Shown: piece after piece, positions 25,150 through 36,455 of the stretch | Layout of the letters: every line of letters starts with the position of its first letter | How positions within the stretch are numbered: the stretch's first letter is position 1 | Assembly (NCBI GenBank): GCA_033002965.1 | Contig: JAURVB010012350.1 | Coordinates: forward strand, 57,930-121,929 | Source: Piper betle | Taxonomy: Eukaryota > Streptophyta > Magnoliopsida > Piperales > Piperaceae | Length of the DNA: 64,000 bases | Direction: 5' to 3' | Program-made: the position numbers and the translations under genes | Notes under the pieces: model-generated | Told to the model about the DNA's origin: nothing | The model's input: only the letters and a program-made list of their open reading frames with translations | The model's database searches: none

Positions 25150-25616
25150 ATCTATTTCGCACTTATATTAATTTACGTACAACACGAATCATGAATTAAC
25201 GCTAATAATAGTCAATAAACAACTATAGATCTTCTACTTAGTTAACTACAATTGAAGACAGAACTTAAGCCTATTAGTTTGCACTTTGGATGATGCATTA
25301 CAAATAGTATTAGAACAACCTGGTTCCGTATTAGAGCAAAGTTGGAATGATTAAGGACGTTGGCTATGCTATTGGTCACGGGTCAAAGAAGTCACCTAGA
25401 CTAGGGCTAGCAATGGGTCAAGTGGAGTAATTTGGAGGACAAAAATTCCTAAGTTGGGTTGATTGTTAGGTCCCTTAACATAGTCCCACATCTAATACCT
25501 ACAGGGGTAAGATCCTGTTTATAAGTGAGAATGGACTATAGATGTTCAACTTGGTTAACCACTTTTGAATAGATAACTTAGGCTTATTAATTTGCACTTT
25601 TAGTTGGATCATTACA
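25150..25616 (+). mobile_element. Degenerate TRIM (two ~150-bp LTRs and ~160-bp interior)
   Basis: The right LTR 25464-25616 starts TGTTAGGTCCC and ends GGATCATTACA. The left LTR ends GATGCATTACA at 25302 and aligns with it over its last 85 bp. Two bases after the left LTR lies TAGTATTAGAAC (25305-25316), which differs from the initiator-Met primer-binding site TGGTATCAGAGC only by G-to-A and C-to-T changes. There is no coding sequence. The left LTR start is approximate. Confidence 0.6.
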
Positions 25617-27081
25617 TCATTGAGGTGAATCTATTGTGCAAGATGAATTCTCACTTTGCAAGATCAAAGTGGCTCAAGAAATAGATGAAGAGCTACAAGG
25701 TTTCTCATTTCTCTTAACTAAGTAAAGGGGAAGATGAAGTGATAAGATTTGAAGGTCAACTATGTATCCATAAGAATGAAGAGCTTAGAAATGAAGTCAT
25801 ATATGAAGTACTAAGTCGTCACCAAGATGTACCACGATATGAAAAGATATATTGTGGCTAGGTACTAAAAGGATCTAGCTAAATTTGATGCAAAGTGTTT
25901 AATATGCTAGCAAATGAAATTTGAGCACCGACTTGTCAAATGCCAACACGTGAAATTTCAAAATCGACATGGAGGACAAATCCAACCCCTTGAAGTTCCA
26001 TCCTAGAAATTGGAGAATATCACTTGTGATTTTGTAGTTGGACTACCTAGAGCCAAGAAAGGACTTGATGCAAGATGGGAGGTAATTTATAAATTTGCAA
26101 CATCAGCTTACTTTATTAAAGTTAAGATGGCTATGAGTTTGGACAAGTTAGTTCAGCTCTGCATGGATAATATTCTGTAATTGCGTGGGACACTTGTATC
26201 AATCATATCTAGTAGAGATGTAGGATTTAATGCTAGAGTTTTGAAATAATTTGAAGAGGCAATTGGTATAAAGTTGAAGTTTAGTGTTGCATTCTATCCT
26301 CACACAAATTGGTAGTCAGAAAAGACCATCCAAATTCTAGAAGATTTGCTTAGACCATGTATTTTGGTTTGGCAAGGTAGTTGGGAAGACCACCTACAAT
26401 TAGTAGAATATGCTTACAATAATAGCTATCAGTTTATTATAGGCATGACACCTTTGAAGCAGTGTATGCAAGATCTTGTAAATCACCAAATTTTGGTTAT
26501 ACAATAAATATCTGTGCTAGTTGAACCATAAATGATTGATGATATTATAAAGGTAATTGACTTAATTAGAAAGAGGATGAAAGAGCCACAAGATCGTCAA
26601 AAATCCTTTGCTGACTTGTATAGAAGAAACTTAGAGCTCAAAGTAGGAGAACATGTTTTCCTTAAGATCTCACCAATCAAAAGGGTTATGAGATTTGACA
26701 AGTTTGGCAAGTTAAGTCCAAGGTATGTGGGACCATTTGAGATTCTAAGAAAAGTAGGTGCAGTATCTTACATGTTAGCTTTACTACCGGCTCTAACTTC
26801 AACACATGACATGTGTCACATCCTAATGCTGAAGTAGCATGTTCTAGATAAATCCCACATGATCGACTTTAGCGTGTTGAAAAGTCAGGACATGTCTTAT
26901 ATAGATAAGCCCCTAAAGATTATAGGCACCAACAACAAAGTATTAAGGACAAAAACCATCCCTATGGTGAAGGTTCTTTAGAGGAATGATGCCCTAGAAG
27001 AAGCCATATGGGAAGTTGAAGTTGGTATGAGAGTAAAGTACCTAGAGCTTTTTCTTAGCAAAATTTTGGGAAAGGGTAGAA
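25617..27081 (+). pseudogene. Chromovirus integrase remnant (pol 3' end)
   Basis: Frame-by-frame reading gives an RNase H-IN linker (VIRFEGQLCIHKNEELRNEV near 25745), the integrase zinc region, a CDFVVGLPRAKKGLD stretch near 26020-26060 with the first catalytic Asp, and the C-terminal GPY-type module. The module is in a 101-codon open frame at 26532-26837, with RMKEPQDRQKSFAD followed by LSPRYVGPFEILRKVG. The tail at 26900-27060 holds TKTIPMVKVL and an EEAIWEVE chromodomain-like end. Many stops and indels make it non-functional. It ends at a purine tract GGGAAAGGGTAGA directly before the F LTR at 27082, so that LTR is its 3' LTR. Confidence 0.8.
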
Positions 27082-28925
27082 TGTTATATCTAGCCTCCTT
27101 GCCAATATTACTTAACGTATTCTTTTTCTTCTCGAGTAGGACATAGTCGTAGTGAACTCTTTATTATTTATAGCAAAAAAATTTCTCTGTATAAGTCAAT
27201 TGACTAATGAAAGATAATTTGAATTATATAATTATGCATTAATTATGTTGAGTTTGGCTTAAATCTTTAGCTCATGCTCAATCATGAAAGGGTACAAATG
27301 ATCAAGTAAAAATTTCTATGGATTAGTAGTCAGATAAGCTTTTACTTTTGGTGGACAAGTTGGATACAATCACATGTGAATCAATTCCATATCCTTAGCA
27401 GTATGTTCAACTAGTTTTTGTGTCTAATGTGTGGGCTTAGGCACCATATGTACAGGATGAGGTGATTTAAGTCAAAGTCTAGCATTATTTGTTATCCAAC
27501 GACCAAGTTTTACCCTATGATAAGAGTAGGTCATTGGATGTGCACAAATTTGTCTACTTAAGCATTTATGCGAAAAGTTTAAGGGTAGTTTGGTCCGCTG
27601 AGATTAGGAGGAAGATGCCCTAGGGTGTGTCGATCCAGAGTATATAGGATGCATTATTTGCAATTCAAGCCCTTGCCACACCTCTCTATGCCATATCTCT
27701 CTCAAGCTGCCCTTTCTCATGTCTCTCTCTAGCCGCCAACGCTCTATACACATTGGAGGTTGTGTGAGTAGTCTAGTGCAAAATTCTAGACTCTTTTACC
27801 ACATAAGAGGTTAGAAATCTCAACCAAAACATATAATTACCGTAGAGTCATACATCATCTTCATGTTCTATGTTTTGATTGATGTTCTATGCTATCCACA
27901 TTCTTGTTTTCATGCTATATGTTTGTGCAATACGTAGAACAATGTTTGAAGTGTTAATTCATCTTTTACATGTAGTTTTGATGATTTAACTTAGTTCTAA
28001 AATCAAGTTGTTGAAAAAGAATGAGTTTAGAATATGTTCACCATTGTTAGGTTCTTTTCTCTAAAAAAATCACAAAAAGTAGGTTAAATCATGTTAGATT
28101 AAAAACTTGCTACAACCCTCGTATTATTCTTTATGGCTTAATGAAATCATGTTTTTGTTTGATAATCTAAAACAAAAAAGAAAAAAATCTGAAATAGAAA
28201 CCGTAACACCACTGCCGCAACAATAGCTAGCAGCGCTGCAGTGCTGCATATCCGTGCATGAAGTTGGCACAACTTAGTGCCGCTGACTTCACTTATGGCA
28301 AAGGTTATGTTGTGGGCCTTCCCTTGAATTAAAAACATGTCCAGAGCTCGATAGCACGGAGTTGCCACTCCATGTTTGAGCTCTTTGGCCTACACTTATT
28401 GAGAAAATATTAACCGAGCTGAATGCTGGAATGCTCAGGTCTTCAGCTCGGAATGCTCAGGTCCAGCGCCACAGTGCCTGTTCCCTAAGCTGACTTTTCA
28501 TGTTTACTTGTTAATGTTAATCAACGTACGCTATATTAACGATTATGCAAAATACATATGATCTTAAATTGATGATGTTAACATGTTAATGATGCTTGTA
28601 ATATGTTGTATACATTCGTAATCATCATGCATACCATGTCATGGCATTCAGGCATGGGTAGACTAGTCTAAATTGTAATGCATGCTAATTATCATCCAGA
28701 CTAGTATTAGTTTGGGTAGCGGAGACTCGGTGCTCCTCAGGAAGTAGTTTGATCCTTATTTAGACAATATTTAGGGTGTTTTATGATCCTCTACTTTGCA
28801 TCATTAATTAGATATTTAATCCTTAATGTTATGTTAAATTAACATGTCTTATGTATTATATAATGTAAGCGCCTAGGCACTAGTTTTTAGTTTTACTTTA
28901 CATACCAAGGTATATGAGTAGTCTC
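27082..28925 (+). mobile_element. Family F LTR, plus orientation (3' LTR, truncated)
   Basis: It begins TGTTATATCTAGCC right after the polypurine tract of the preceding pol remnant. A TATA-like AGTATATAGG lies at 27639-27650, followed by a CT-rich leader. A GC-rich patch at 28200-28470 has no equivalent in the other F copy. The sequence stops matching other F copies after CCAAGGTATATGAG near 28925, where a minus-strand gypsy fragment begins, so the LTR end is lost. Confidence 0.75.
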
Positions 28926-29530
28926 TGGTAATATGTTGATAGAAAACTCTAATTCCATTTCTAGTGGTATTTATGGTTATTCTTCTAGAAACACTTCTAA
29001 GAATACTGCACAATCCTTGTAGAAGATGGATCAACATCCTTAGACTCTACTGGTTTTTCCACCACACTGCTAGGAACCCTTGACATCCATTCTACAGATA
29101 CTTAGTTCCCTTGACATAGGAGATAATTAATAGTTGATTCTCTACTCTTTCATCTCTAAAGAAAAGTTTCTTCCCAATTTCTATATCCCAAGCTAGAAAT
29201 ACTTTCCTATTATTGCAATGTATGATATTGTGGTTCTTAGACAACCAACCCATAAAATTATGTCTACCCCCACCAAGTGCTACAAAATAAATTCCTACCA
29301 TATTGACTTATTTTGTACTTGCATTTGAATTGGTCCTACTTGTTTGTCTACTAGTGTTTACCTGTCATTTAAAGTGCTTACAATTAGTAATGGATATGAT
29401 ATTCTGAGTTTCGGACCTAATTCTCTAACTAATCTAGATGACATGTAGGAGTGAGCGCAACCTGAGTAAAAAATTAACAGTAAAGTAAGAGTATCATAAA
29501 CGGTGATCATACAGTGAACTAGGGTGTTTC
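28926..29530 (-). pseudogene. Chromovirus protease and PR-RT linker remnant
   Basis: On the minus strand, from about 29500 downward, the frames read YSGCAHSYMSSRLVRELG (protease active-site region; the usual D.G.THS.I pattern is altered), then LLIVSTLN and VDKQVGPIQMQVQNKSI. A 69-codon open frame 29092-29301 contains GWLSKNHNIIHCNNRKVFL, the conserved linker before RT. It is homologous to the plus-strand piece at 33360-33640. Stops and frameshifts make it a pseudogene. Confidence 0.75.
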
Positions 29531-30369
29531 TTGTCTCATCTCCTACATTAGCTGCATTTAATTTGCTGGAACTTGCGCCCCTACTGGCACCCTTGTGTTG
29601 GCCCTATTTTTGGATTTCATAAAAACCCTTCCACCCTTCTTTTTCACCTCTTTCCCTCCCCTCCTTCCTTTGTCCCTCTTCACCTCCATAGCGTCCTCTT
29701 CACTTCTCAATCTTCTCCAGCAGCTCTTGATGGTTCCCCAACCCTCTCCATCTCCTCATTTTCATCTTACCCTTTTGGTATGTTCTTATCCCTACATTTT
29801 CCTTGCTTTCTTTGGTGTGCTATTGTTGTTATAGGCTTGTTTGACTACTGTAGATTGCTCTAGATGTTAGCTTAGGTTGTCTAATTAGCATCATAAAAAT
29901 TCCATTTTTATTGCATTGCCCTCTTGATTAATGTAACTTCATCTCCATGTACATTTTACCTATGCTCCTTACCTATGTCATGCTAGAAAGACCCAGGATA
30001 AACTGTTCTATACTGAATGCAGATCTAGGATGTCTGTTTCTGATTTTAAGTTTGATATAGTGACATTAGATCTAGGAATGCTTTTGCTAATGTTTAGATA
30101 TAGGAGTTATTTCACACTAATAAAACTTAAAACTAAAATAACATCATCAAGAGCATGACCATCTTGGCTAAATAAGGACTAATCACATATTCCTATTCAG
30201 GACTATGATAGTGATTGTCTTAGATTGAGTAAATACAACCACTAAGAAGGCTTATGAAATCCTCTAAAATTTCAAGTAAGGCTTATTAAGTTTAAAAAGT
30301 AACTAACCAAATTTGAGCTTAATCTAAGTTCATTGGATAGTTGAATAATTCCTCTTTCTGTAGTGTGCA
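29531..30369. other. Unassigned, with CT-rich leader-like segment
   Basis: A TTCATAAAAACCC element at about 29619 is followed by 150 bp of pyrimidine-rich sequence (29630-29800), which resembles the start of a plant LTR transcript. Overlapping short frames there are not convincing proteins. The remainder is AT-rich with no recognised feature. Confidence 0.3.
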
Positions 30370-31592
30370 TGTAAAACCTCGAAAAAAAAGCTATTTTATT
30401 TAGGGTTTTATAAATCTTAAAATGAACCATAAATAATATTTAATTAAATAAATTCTTAACAATCAATATCATTTATAAACCATTTGTATTCACTTAATAG
30501 TAAGTTTTTGACATTTCATTATCACACAAATGATATACTTATGAGTGATTATGTTATTTTCTGTAAAATTTAATGTAATGACTTCTTAAATTCCACACAT
30601 ATTAATAAAATTTAATATAATGACTTCTTCAATTTCAAACATATTCTTCTATATAACGGAGAGTTCTATTGTTAAATGAAACATCCTCTAGATAGCTTGT
30701 CACATTTGGCTTTAGAAAATTACATTTATATTGGGATCATGTGTTATAGTAGCGGGTTCCCCATCACAATACCAGGTCCATATAATTATTTGAAATGTTG
30801 TATTTTCCCTTTTGGTAGCCCTGGTAGCCCTGAGCTCAAATTCAACCACCATGCACCAAGTGCAACTGGGGTCAAGGAATTGACTAAGTCTGACACGGTG
30901 CTACACCCTTAAAATTACTATGTGGGAGTCTTGGTTGACTTGAGTATTTGACCACCATGATCCGAAATGCAACCGGGGTCGACTCAATTCGGCACAAGGT
31001 AGCACCCCTCTGAAAGATTGAACACTTGACCCCATACTGAAAGGGGTGACAGGGCGGGCGCAATGACGCAAGACAGCTCATTATGCACTTGTGATACCGA
31101 TAGGGTGAGTCAATAATAAGTATCGGTAACTACAGGCTGTGGGCCACTAGCATGTGTGCACATGCATGGGATGGTAGCTGGATGGGGTGGCCACCCCTCC
31201 CAGCATATAACGAGCTCAGCATAGGCTCATAACAACTAAAAGACTCTTGAAACGATAATAGGGATTTTATTAACTTGTTTCATTTAATTATGCGGCTTAG
31301 TATTTTTATCACCAATGCAGAATTATCTCCGTAGGTATGAGCATGGAAGGATGGGTAGAGTCAGGACAACTGAAGGACTCTATTATTGGACTATTCTTTT
31401 CTCGAGATTGTTTGCATGTCAGTGCGATTTTGGTTGGGTTCATGGGACTTAGATTATTCTGAACATTTGTATATTAAATTTATTGTTATGGATTTATTTA
31501 AAATCTTGAAAATTAATAGTAAATAATTTACGAGACACTTAGTTTCATATAGTAACACTTGGCTTGTGGCCCGAAGTGGGTGGGTCGTTACA
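30370..31592 (+). mobile_element. LTR G, a 5' LTR followed by a primer-binding site
   Basis: It starts TGTAAAACCTCGAAAAAAAA and ends GGGTCGTTACA (1223 bp). The start resembles those of element B (TGTAAAGACC), solo LTR E (TGTGAAGACC) and the minus reading of LTR copies 2 and 3 (TGTAAAACC). It contains the GTTGTATTTTCCC block (30793) and the conserved TATCTCCGTAGGTATG block (31325). The position held by minisatellites in B and E here carries a few imperfect repeats of a 'CCACCATG..CC.A.TGCAAC.GGGGTC' phrase. Confidence 0.75.
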
Positions 31593-31935
31593 GGTAATAT
31601 CAGAGCTGTGTTCCCACAAAACCATGCAAATCAATCATTGCCTTCTTGAAAGTCTAAGAGTTCACTGTCCTAAGGGTAACCATGCAAATCAATCATTACC
31701 TAGCCCACATGAAGAATGGTTGCTAGGGTATGATATATTGGCACTCGATGATGCCTCTATGTTTGTGTGCTCAATTTTTGTTCATGGGTACGTGGAACAG
31801 GTAACCACGCTCCTATCTTTTGTGAGTTAAGTTTAGCATCATCATAAGAATAAATATTCGAGCTCTACCTCTTAATTACACTGGAGGTGGGCCTCTTTTG
31901 ATTGATCATGTGTGCATTTCTAAAGAGAATGAAAA
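31593..31935 (+). other. Primer-binding site and leader of element G
   Basis: TATCAGAGC at 31598-31606 directly follows the LTR, matching the 3' end complement of initiator tRNA-Met with a small insertion before it. An imperfect repeat of CCATGCAAATCAATCATT occurs at 31622 and 31679. The interior is cut off near 31935, so gag is absent here. Confidence 0.55.
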
Positions 31936-32960
31936 AATAAGCTAAGTAATATTGGCAAAGAAGCCAGATATTGTAGCATACCCGCACATATTCTCATACA
32001 AGGTAGTTAGTCTACTATTTACATATGTAGTAAATAATAATAAGCAAATAATTATAAACTCAATCGATTAAGCATGAGAAAAACTCGAATAAACCATGAT
32101 TAAGAATAATACTTAAACATTAATCATTAACATGAACATGTATAGTAATTTACCTCACATCAATAAGATAATTTCATAACTTGATTATCCATCCTTAAAC
32201 ATGAAATTAAATTCCACCCTTCTAACTGACTAACAAGCTTGGTTGTTTCTAGCTATGGTTTCTGGAAAATCATAATATTAAGTTAAGTAATTTACTAAAA
32301 ACTTACTACGTTAAATGACATTTTAGCTAGCTAGGTAGTCTTGGTAAATAGCTGTAAAAACAACTAAGTTCTTTGCCTTTGTGACCTCTAGAGATCGGCA
32401 CTATGAGACTTATGAAAACTATGTGAAAAATGGCTTCGATCCTTCATCATCCTAGGTTGACTTTACTAGGAAAAGTTGAACTAGCTATTGAAAATTTGAT
32501 CCCTAGGGTTGTGCCTTAAAAACTTAAAATAAAATATATTAAGAAAACTATGATACTAGATATAGACCGTTGGTGTACAACGGTATATAGATGCCTAGGT
32601 ACCTGTCCTAATAACTAGATAGCACTACACATAGGGCATTATTGAGCTTTGCATCTAAACTCCTATGGAGAAGTGGTAGCCAGCCATAAAACCTACATGG
32701 CAAACTACAAGTGATTACGTGTGCTATCAAGATAGTGGTCTAGGGTGCTGAGGTAACAATCCTTGCTTAAGGGGAGATGCATTGTATCCTCTGACGTAAC
32801 ACATCTATTATAACTAGTTAAAACTTGTGTACCTTGGTGCCTAAAGTAAAGTTCAAAATTACAGCCTAGGCACATATAGTATATACTACATACTTGTTGA
32901 GTTAACATTGCATGAAATAGTTAATGTTTGATTAATCAAATCATAAAACTCCCCAAATAA
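31936..32960 (-). repeat. Family F LTR pieces, minus orientation
   Basis: The reverse complement of 31936-31975 matches the F LTR start (CCTTGCCAATATTACTTA). 32565-32960 matches 17040-17420 in order (CCTAATAACTAGATA, GGAGAA.T.GTA, 'CTTGCTTAAGGGG', GACGTAACACA, 'CATAAAACTCCCCAAATAAT'), i.e. the LTR's 3' half. The stretch between is AT-rich and unassigned. Confidence 0.5.
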
Positions 32961-32969
32961 TGTAGAAAC

Positions 32970-33740
32970 ATGAAACCTGGTCAATTTGGTAGCACAACAA
33001 TATAGGCCTCTCAATAAGAAAGAGAAGCCCAAGACTGAAGCTACAAGTTCGACTGACCCTCAATTGATCCAGAATCAGAATCAACAAGTATACAAGAATG
33101 GTGGCAATAACAAAAGGAAGAGGAATTACAATGGCAATGGTAATAAAAATGGGAATAATAACAAACCACTCTGTTAGAATTGCAAGAGGAGACATGATGG
33201 GGAATGCTTGTAGAATTCTAATAGATGTTTCTTATGTGGAGAAGCGGGACATTTCATGAAGGATTGCTCAAAGAATAAGGTTCCAAAAGCCCAAGTTCCA
33301 GCCAAGTTGCATGTAGTTAATGCAGGAGATGAGGAAGGGAACAACCTAGTCCATGTTATGATCACTATTTACGATAGAGTAGCATTACTATTATTTGACT
33401 CATGCTACACTCATTCATATATGCCATGTATACTTTTCTTAGATAATTAGGTTTGAAACATAGAATACTAGATCCACCAGTGATTGTAAGTACTCCTAAT
33501 TACAACCAAATACTAGTTGACAAACAAGTAAGATCAATCCTAATGCAAGTACATAATAAATCAATACTGTAGGATTTTGCTTTGTATCACTTCATTTTAT
33601 GGATGAATTGGTTGTCTAAGAACCATGATGAAACTAATCAAGGGAAAGCCATGATGAATGGATCATGACCAATTTTTGATGATGATAGAGACGAATTACA
33701 TTTTGAAGAAAAGAAAGCAGTGGAGGAAGATTGACCATCT
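32970..33740 (+). pseudogene. Chromovirus gag zinc knuckle and protease remnant
   Basis: An Asn/Lys-rich stretch (33060-33170) leads to a CFLCGEAGHFMKDC zinc knuckle (about 33228-33270, CX2CX4HX4C), the nucleocapsid RNA-binding motif. The protease region LLFDSCYTHSYM follows at about 33385-33420. It has Cys where the family has the catalytic-loop Gly, then LDPPVIVSTPNYNQ and the MNWLSKNHDE linker at 33600-33640. An in-frame stop near 33176 and several frameshifts break it. It is homologous to the minus-strand remnant at 28926-29530. Confidence 0.8.
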
Positions 33741-34051
33741 ATCTATGACACCCACATAGAGGAAGAACAACCACCAGCTTTGATCTTCATCATGACAAAG
33801 ATGAGCACCCCATCATTGACATCTACATTGATGACACTTATATATCCTGCGATTTGCTTGTGTTGGAGATGGCATCTATGGAGGCAGCAATCGAGGCCAT
33901 AGGCAAGACCTCCACGGAAGCATCCACCATTGTCATCCCTACAGCTGCAACAAAACCAGCCAAGCTGTTGACAGTTATGGTCATACAACTCCATGTGGGG
34001 GTGGGGTCTGTTCCACCCATTAAGGACAACCCATTGAGCCCATGGAACATA
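33741..34051 (+). other. Unassigned segment interrupted by solo LTR H2
   Basis: It is compositionally balanced, with an open frame across 33854-34050 rich in Ala, Thr and Ile, and no family recognised. It continues at 35576 after the solo LTR. Confidence 0.3.
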
Positions 34052-34056
34052 TCAAC

Positions 34057-35570
34057 TGTTACGGGGTTTAGCTCGTGGGACGGTCGAGAGCTAAGGTTTG
34101 GCGGTTGTCCCTAGCATTCCCGCGTCCAAGTCGGGTGGCCGGTGCTATCCGAGTGTTGAACAACCTACCGAGCATTTATCCGTGATGTGGGCAAGTCCAA
34201 GGTCTGATTGGCGCATGTGGTCTATCGGGCGAGTTGCTGTTCAGGCGAGCTACCGTGCAGTACCGATAGCAGGCTGTGGCGGACAATTGGTCGGTAAGGA
34301 GTACCGAGCAGGCCGCTACCTGGTACCGAGTGTGGTGCGGGTTCCAGGCGCGTGCAAGGTCAGGCGCAGCCGGGGCATTCTACCGAGCAGCGTGGCGGGT
34401 AGAAGTGCGGGTTCCGGATGCGTGGGATGCGAGCGACCAAGCATCATGACCAGGCGAGCCAGGCACCAGGGCCGTGCACTATCATGCAAATGGGCAGTAG
34501 TCACGGGTGCGCAGGTGTGCAGGTGATCGAGCCAAGGTGCGGCAGGGGTTATCGTGCACGCGCATGGGTGCTGTGGAACGGGCAGACCAGGGTTTAGTAC
34601 TGGGGTCGCTGGTTCGATAAGGCGACCACACCACACCCAGGAGGGGTTCGGTGCTGGGTCGAACCAAGGATGCGATCAGTCTTTTGCGCCACACCCAGGG
34701 GTGGGCTTTCCGGTAATTTTGCTGGAATCCCAGGGGGTGAGTGATGACAAGGCTTGGAGCATGAGGACCGTTGATCGTGGATTGGACGGTGAGGATGCAA
34801 GCTGGGGACGTGGTGCCCACTAGTCCGGAAGGTCTATATAAGGAGATGCCATCCTTGTGTAGAAATCAGAACAACAAAAGAGAGTTGAGTGTGTGAGTGA
34901 TCTCAGTGGGGGAGTGAAACTTGGTCGGGCAAGGGGACGCCTTGGGGTTACTGCAGTCAGGCCGAGGAGGGTCTGGAACACCAAGGGGGATTACCGGGGT
35001 AGTCGTCGTCCGCCTTTAGGGTCAAGGCTCACACACCTGTTGTTCGGCAACCCTGCGCGGTGAACCGAGGGTTGGGTGAAGTCCTGTCGAGTGAGGGTCG
35101 AGAGGCACGGTCGTGGGGTTTGCATGTCCACGACCGGCGGGTAGTCTAGAGGGATTACCTGTGTATATCCTGTATTCACGTTGTAAGAATAGAGGTTGGG
35201 ATTTATCCTGTAATTGGTGTGATGTATCCGTCATGTTTGTGCACCGTGGTCTAGACCAGTGATTCCGTGGTCTAGGGGCACCGAGCAGGGTACTCGGTAT
35301 GTGGGGCGGTAATCACTTGTGACTTGGTGATCGGTGTGTGTGTTCGGTACAGGGGCTGGTAACCTGGTTACGGTACGCATGCGTTGGTAGCTGGGCGCGG
35401 TACCGGGACTGGGTGCGTGCGATACTTGCAGGCGTGCGGTCCGAGGCCGCTGTGCACCACAGCACGTTGGGGTGCGGAGGTGGTGTTGGCTGGTGTTTCC
35501 AGGGAGGGAAACACGCCGCACAGTGGCAGTTTGGGCGAAAAATTTATCCCCTAAACTGACCCCTGTGACA
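34057..35570 (+). mobile_element. Solo LTR H2, GC-rich
   Basis: It starts TGTTACGGGGTTTAGC and ends CCCTGTGACA (1514 bp), with a perfect target duplication TCAAC at 34052-34056 and 35571-35575. It is the same family as H1 (19381-20658), sharing both ends, the promoter region and 'GGAAACACGCCGCAC', but is about 240 bp longer. Many overlapping open frames of 60-142 codons on both strands are GC-driven. None has a domain I recognise. Confidence 0.93.
34835..34842 (+). promoter_or_regulatory. TATA box of solo LTR H2
   Basis: TATATAAG, followed by GAGATGCCATCCTTG and an A-rich leader (AATCAGAACAACAAAAGAGA), in the same position as the H1 TATA box. Confidence 0.7.
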
Positions 35571-35575
35571 TCAAC

Positions 35576-36455
35576 CATCCTAGGAGGGGTAGCATCGAAC
35601 AGCTGCTCCAAGTGGAGATGCTATGCAGCAGGCCAACTTTGCCAAGGGCAGCAACCACAGATCACCCTAAACTTGCGTGGCAACTTGTGCACCCTCATAA
35701 GCTGAAGGCGATGCCCAACAAGCTACTAGTATAGGGGCATCACTTCTTGGGCCAGCCACGACTATGCCTGTTGGGGTGGCATGTGCACATCATTCAAAAT
35801 GAAAACGTTGTTGCCTTTCCCTAGCACAATGAAGGGCTACACTTACTATGTCGCTACATTGCCCATTCAAAAACGAATCCCAATGTGACCACCACTGTAA
35901 AACTGTGTTGCTTGTTTATTTTTTTGATTCCCTATCTATTTTAGTAGAAAAAACAAATTAATAATTTTTTTTGTCATATTAAGAGGGTACAACCTTGAAG
36001 GCAAGGTCACTTAAGAGGGATGGAATGCTGGGTGAAATAAGTAGGCCCATTAGAGCATGAGTTAAGGGTGTTATATAGCATAATATTATAAGACCGTTAG
36101 GGTCTAATCTATTAGTTAGTGGTCCTTGAAGAGTCCAACACTGTAACCTTCATTTAATCTATGTTTAATTAAATGAAGTCTAGGAGTTATTTTGTGATGT
36201 AACTCTTCATAAACAAATAGAATTCTAAGAGTCATTTTAGTATTGGGGAAAGAAAAAAATAAGTAAAGAAAGGAATTACTTTTTAGCCTAAGGAATCAAC
36301 TCTTTGAGAGTGATTGAGACCGGTTATCTCAATAGTCAAATCCATCCTCAATTGAGCCTGGCAGTTTCAATTTGGCCCCAATACATTTGGCACTATCAAT
36401 TTAGCCCCAATTCGTTATGGATTTGACTTGATTGAACCCTAAATCAAATCGAATC
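35576..36455 (+). other. Unassigned, possibly the 3' end of a gypsy element
   Basis: Near 35980 the frame reads YNLEGKVT followed by an EGWNAG stretch and a GGGTGAAATAAG tail. This resembles the last residues of a Reina-like chromovirus polyprotein and the region before its 3' LTR. The match is short. The rest, to 36455, shows no recognised feature. Confidence 0.3.
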
